DNA of 5,490 nt, from the NCBI GenBank assembly GCA_023436685.1, contig JAEZIL010000041.1:1-5490 (forward strand), read 5' to 3'. The notes below the pieces were generated by a model. The model was given only the letters and a program-made list of their open reading frames with translations, was not told where the DNA came from and made no database searches. Below are positions 4,989-5,490 of the stretch, piece after piece (positions within the stretch are counted from its first letter, which is position 1; the number at the start of each line of letters is the position of its first letter). The DNA comes from Bacteroidota bacterium (GTDB lineage Bacteria > Bacteroidota > Bacteroidia > Chitinophagales > Chitinophagaceae). A program made the translations under genes and the position numbers.

Positions 4989-5344
4989 TATTTGCTATCC
5001 TTCTTATCATGCAGCACTTTATGTATGTCCTCAACCTGCCTTATGAAACTTTGTATATCAGCCTCGGTGTCCGGGCCATACGCGCTTACAATCACACCTT
5101 TGGTCCCGTCTGTTGTTTCTATCAGGTATAATATTGCTAAGTCTCCCGGGTCCGATTCACCCTCGAAGCGGTAAAAATTACTGATCTTCACTTCATCGGG
5201 CAAAAAGCTTTTACCGGCTTCAGTAAACAATCTGCCTGCTCTTATAGTAAAATCATTGGTGTAGCCGTCTTGCCTTGCTTTTTCAAGTACTACACTTAGC
5301 GGCGTCATGGGTATTTTGTCGTTCGGTGTTTGGTCAGGTTGCAT
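4988..5344 (-). CDS. small conserved protein (family often labelled 'phosphoribosylpyrophosphate synthetase')
   Basis: A 118-residue soluble protein resembling a small Bacteroidota family with the pattern 'L..A..dGYt.DF...........F.PdEv.I...YRFEG.sdP.D..ilY.i...dG.KGvlV.AYG'. Here this is seen as LEKARQDGYTNDFTI (residues 20-34), FLPDEVKISNFYRFEGESDPGD (47-68), ILYLIETTDGTKGVIVSAYG (71-90) and a C-terminal helix (94-113) ending in a charged DKKDSK tail. Relatives are often labelled phosphoribosylpyrophosphate synthetase, but at this size and without a PRPP-binding loop that enzymatic name cannot be right; I treat it as unknown function. An internal Met13 is a possible later start, since homologous sequence begins only near residue 14. 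The stop overlaps the MtfA-type ATG (TAATG), so it heads a coupled pair or operon with the peptidase. Confidence 0.82.
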   Translation of the reverse strand: MQPDQTPNDKIPMTPLSVVLEKARQDGYTNDFTIRAGRLFTEAGKSFLPDEVKISNFYRFEGESDPGDLAILYLIETTDGTKGVIVSAYGPDTEADIQSFIRQVEDIHKVLHDKKDSK

Positions 5345-5364
5345 ACTGTATAGGTCTTTTGTTA

Positions 5365-5391
5365 TAAAGTTAAAGTATTAAGTGCAGCAAA
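5365..5391 (-). promoter_or_regulatory. weak candidate promoter for the MtfA-type operon
   Basis: On the minus strand, TTTG (5391-5388) is followed 15 nt later by TAACTTTA (5372-5365), resembling the TTTG / TAnnTTTG pattern. It lies 20 nt upstream of the ATG at 5344. The spacer is shorter than the usual 18-21 nt, so support is weak. Confidence 0.25.
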
Positions 5392-5392
5392 C

Positions 5393-5490
5393 ATTTACAT
5401 TCCATTCACTGGCCGCTTTATGAATATTCTTGAGAAAATAAAGGAAACGCTCTAGATGCAAGCGTCAGTAAAACATACCGTGCCCTATGC
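5393..5490. other. right-edge segment without an assignable gene
   Basis: Two incompatible readings run off the window. On the plus strand, an ATG at 5456 opens MQASVKHTVPY to the edge, preceded by AAGGA at 5441-5445. On the minus strand, a frame enters from the edge and stops with TAA at 5420-5418, reading ...ASRAFPLFSQEYS. Neither is long enough to identify. The plus-strand reading would make 5345-5455 a divergent promoter region. Confidence 0.2.

Noticed and set aside
4988..5344. Phosphoribosylpyrophosphate synthetase assignment for the 118-aa protein
   Set aside because: True PRPP synthetases are about 300 residues with ATP- and PRPP-binding loops. None are present here; the label on relatives appears to be a propagated misannotation.
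5420..5455. 11-codon plus-strand ORF (MNILEKIKETL) just before the ATG at 5456
   Set aside because: It is too short to support as a gene and has no conserved context visible. A leader-peptide role is conceivable but there is no evidence for it.

Overview
The window looks like a chromosomal segment from a member of the Bacteroidota, possibly the Chitinophagaceae or a relative. The evidence is the moderately AT-rich coding style, the lack of Shine-Dalgarno signals before most starts, promoter-like TTTG / TAnnTTT elements instead of -35/-10 boxes, and Bacteroidota-type protein families (SHNLRAP kinase, DUF7793-like protein, the small family often labelled 'phosphoribosylpyrophosphate synthetase'). 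The organism call is inference from protein style, because no rRNA or other marker is present.

Layout: one plus-strand gene fragment lies at the left edge (to 336). It encodes the C-terminal part of a START-type lipid-binding protein, with an in-frame TAA just upstream of the readable part. All other confident genes are on the minus strand, so transcription runs right to left.

From right to left there are three blocks. (1) 5344-3889: a small conserved protein, an MtfA-type membrane-anchored zinc peptidase (M90) and a DUF1330-like small protein, packed with a 1-nt overlap and a 5-nt gap. (2) 3832-2145: a STAS/SpoIIAA-like (DUF7793-type) protein joined by a TAATG overlap to a soluble HAMP-like/PAS histidine kinase, with no response regulator in view. 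(3) 2100-329: an arsenic operon of arsR, arsM, a 53-codon hydrophobic ORF and an LMW-phosphatase-type arsenate reductase. The small ORF is joined to the reductase by an ATGA overlap.

How the genes work together: ArsR senses As(III), or a similar thiophilic metalloid, and should bind a 9-2-9 palindrome that directly abuts its own start codon. A second, degenerate copy of the same promoter/operator block (16 of 18 bases identical) sits in front of arsM. The reductase converts As(V) to As(III) and ArsM methylates As(III) toward volatile or excretable forms. No ArsB or Acr3 efflux pump is visible, so this is a reduction-and-methylation layout unless a pump lies elsewhere or the small membrane ORF contributes.

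The most interesting points are the coupled 53-aa membrane ORF, the duplicated ArsR-site/promoter block with a probable leaderless start, and the STAS-like/kinase pair. No RNA genes, insertion sequences or CRISPR repeats were recognised.
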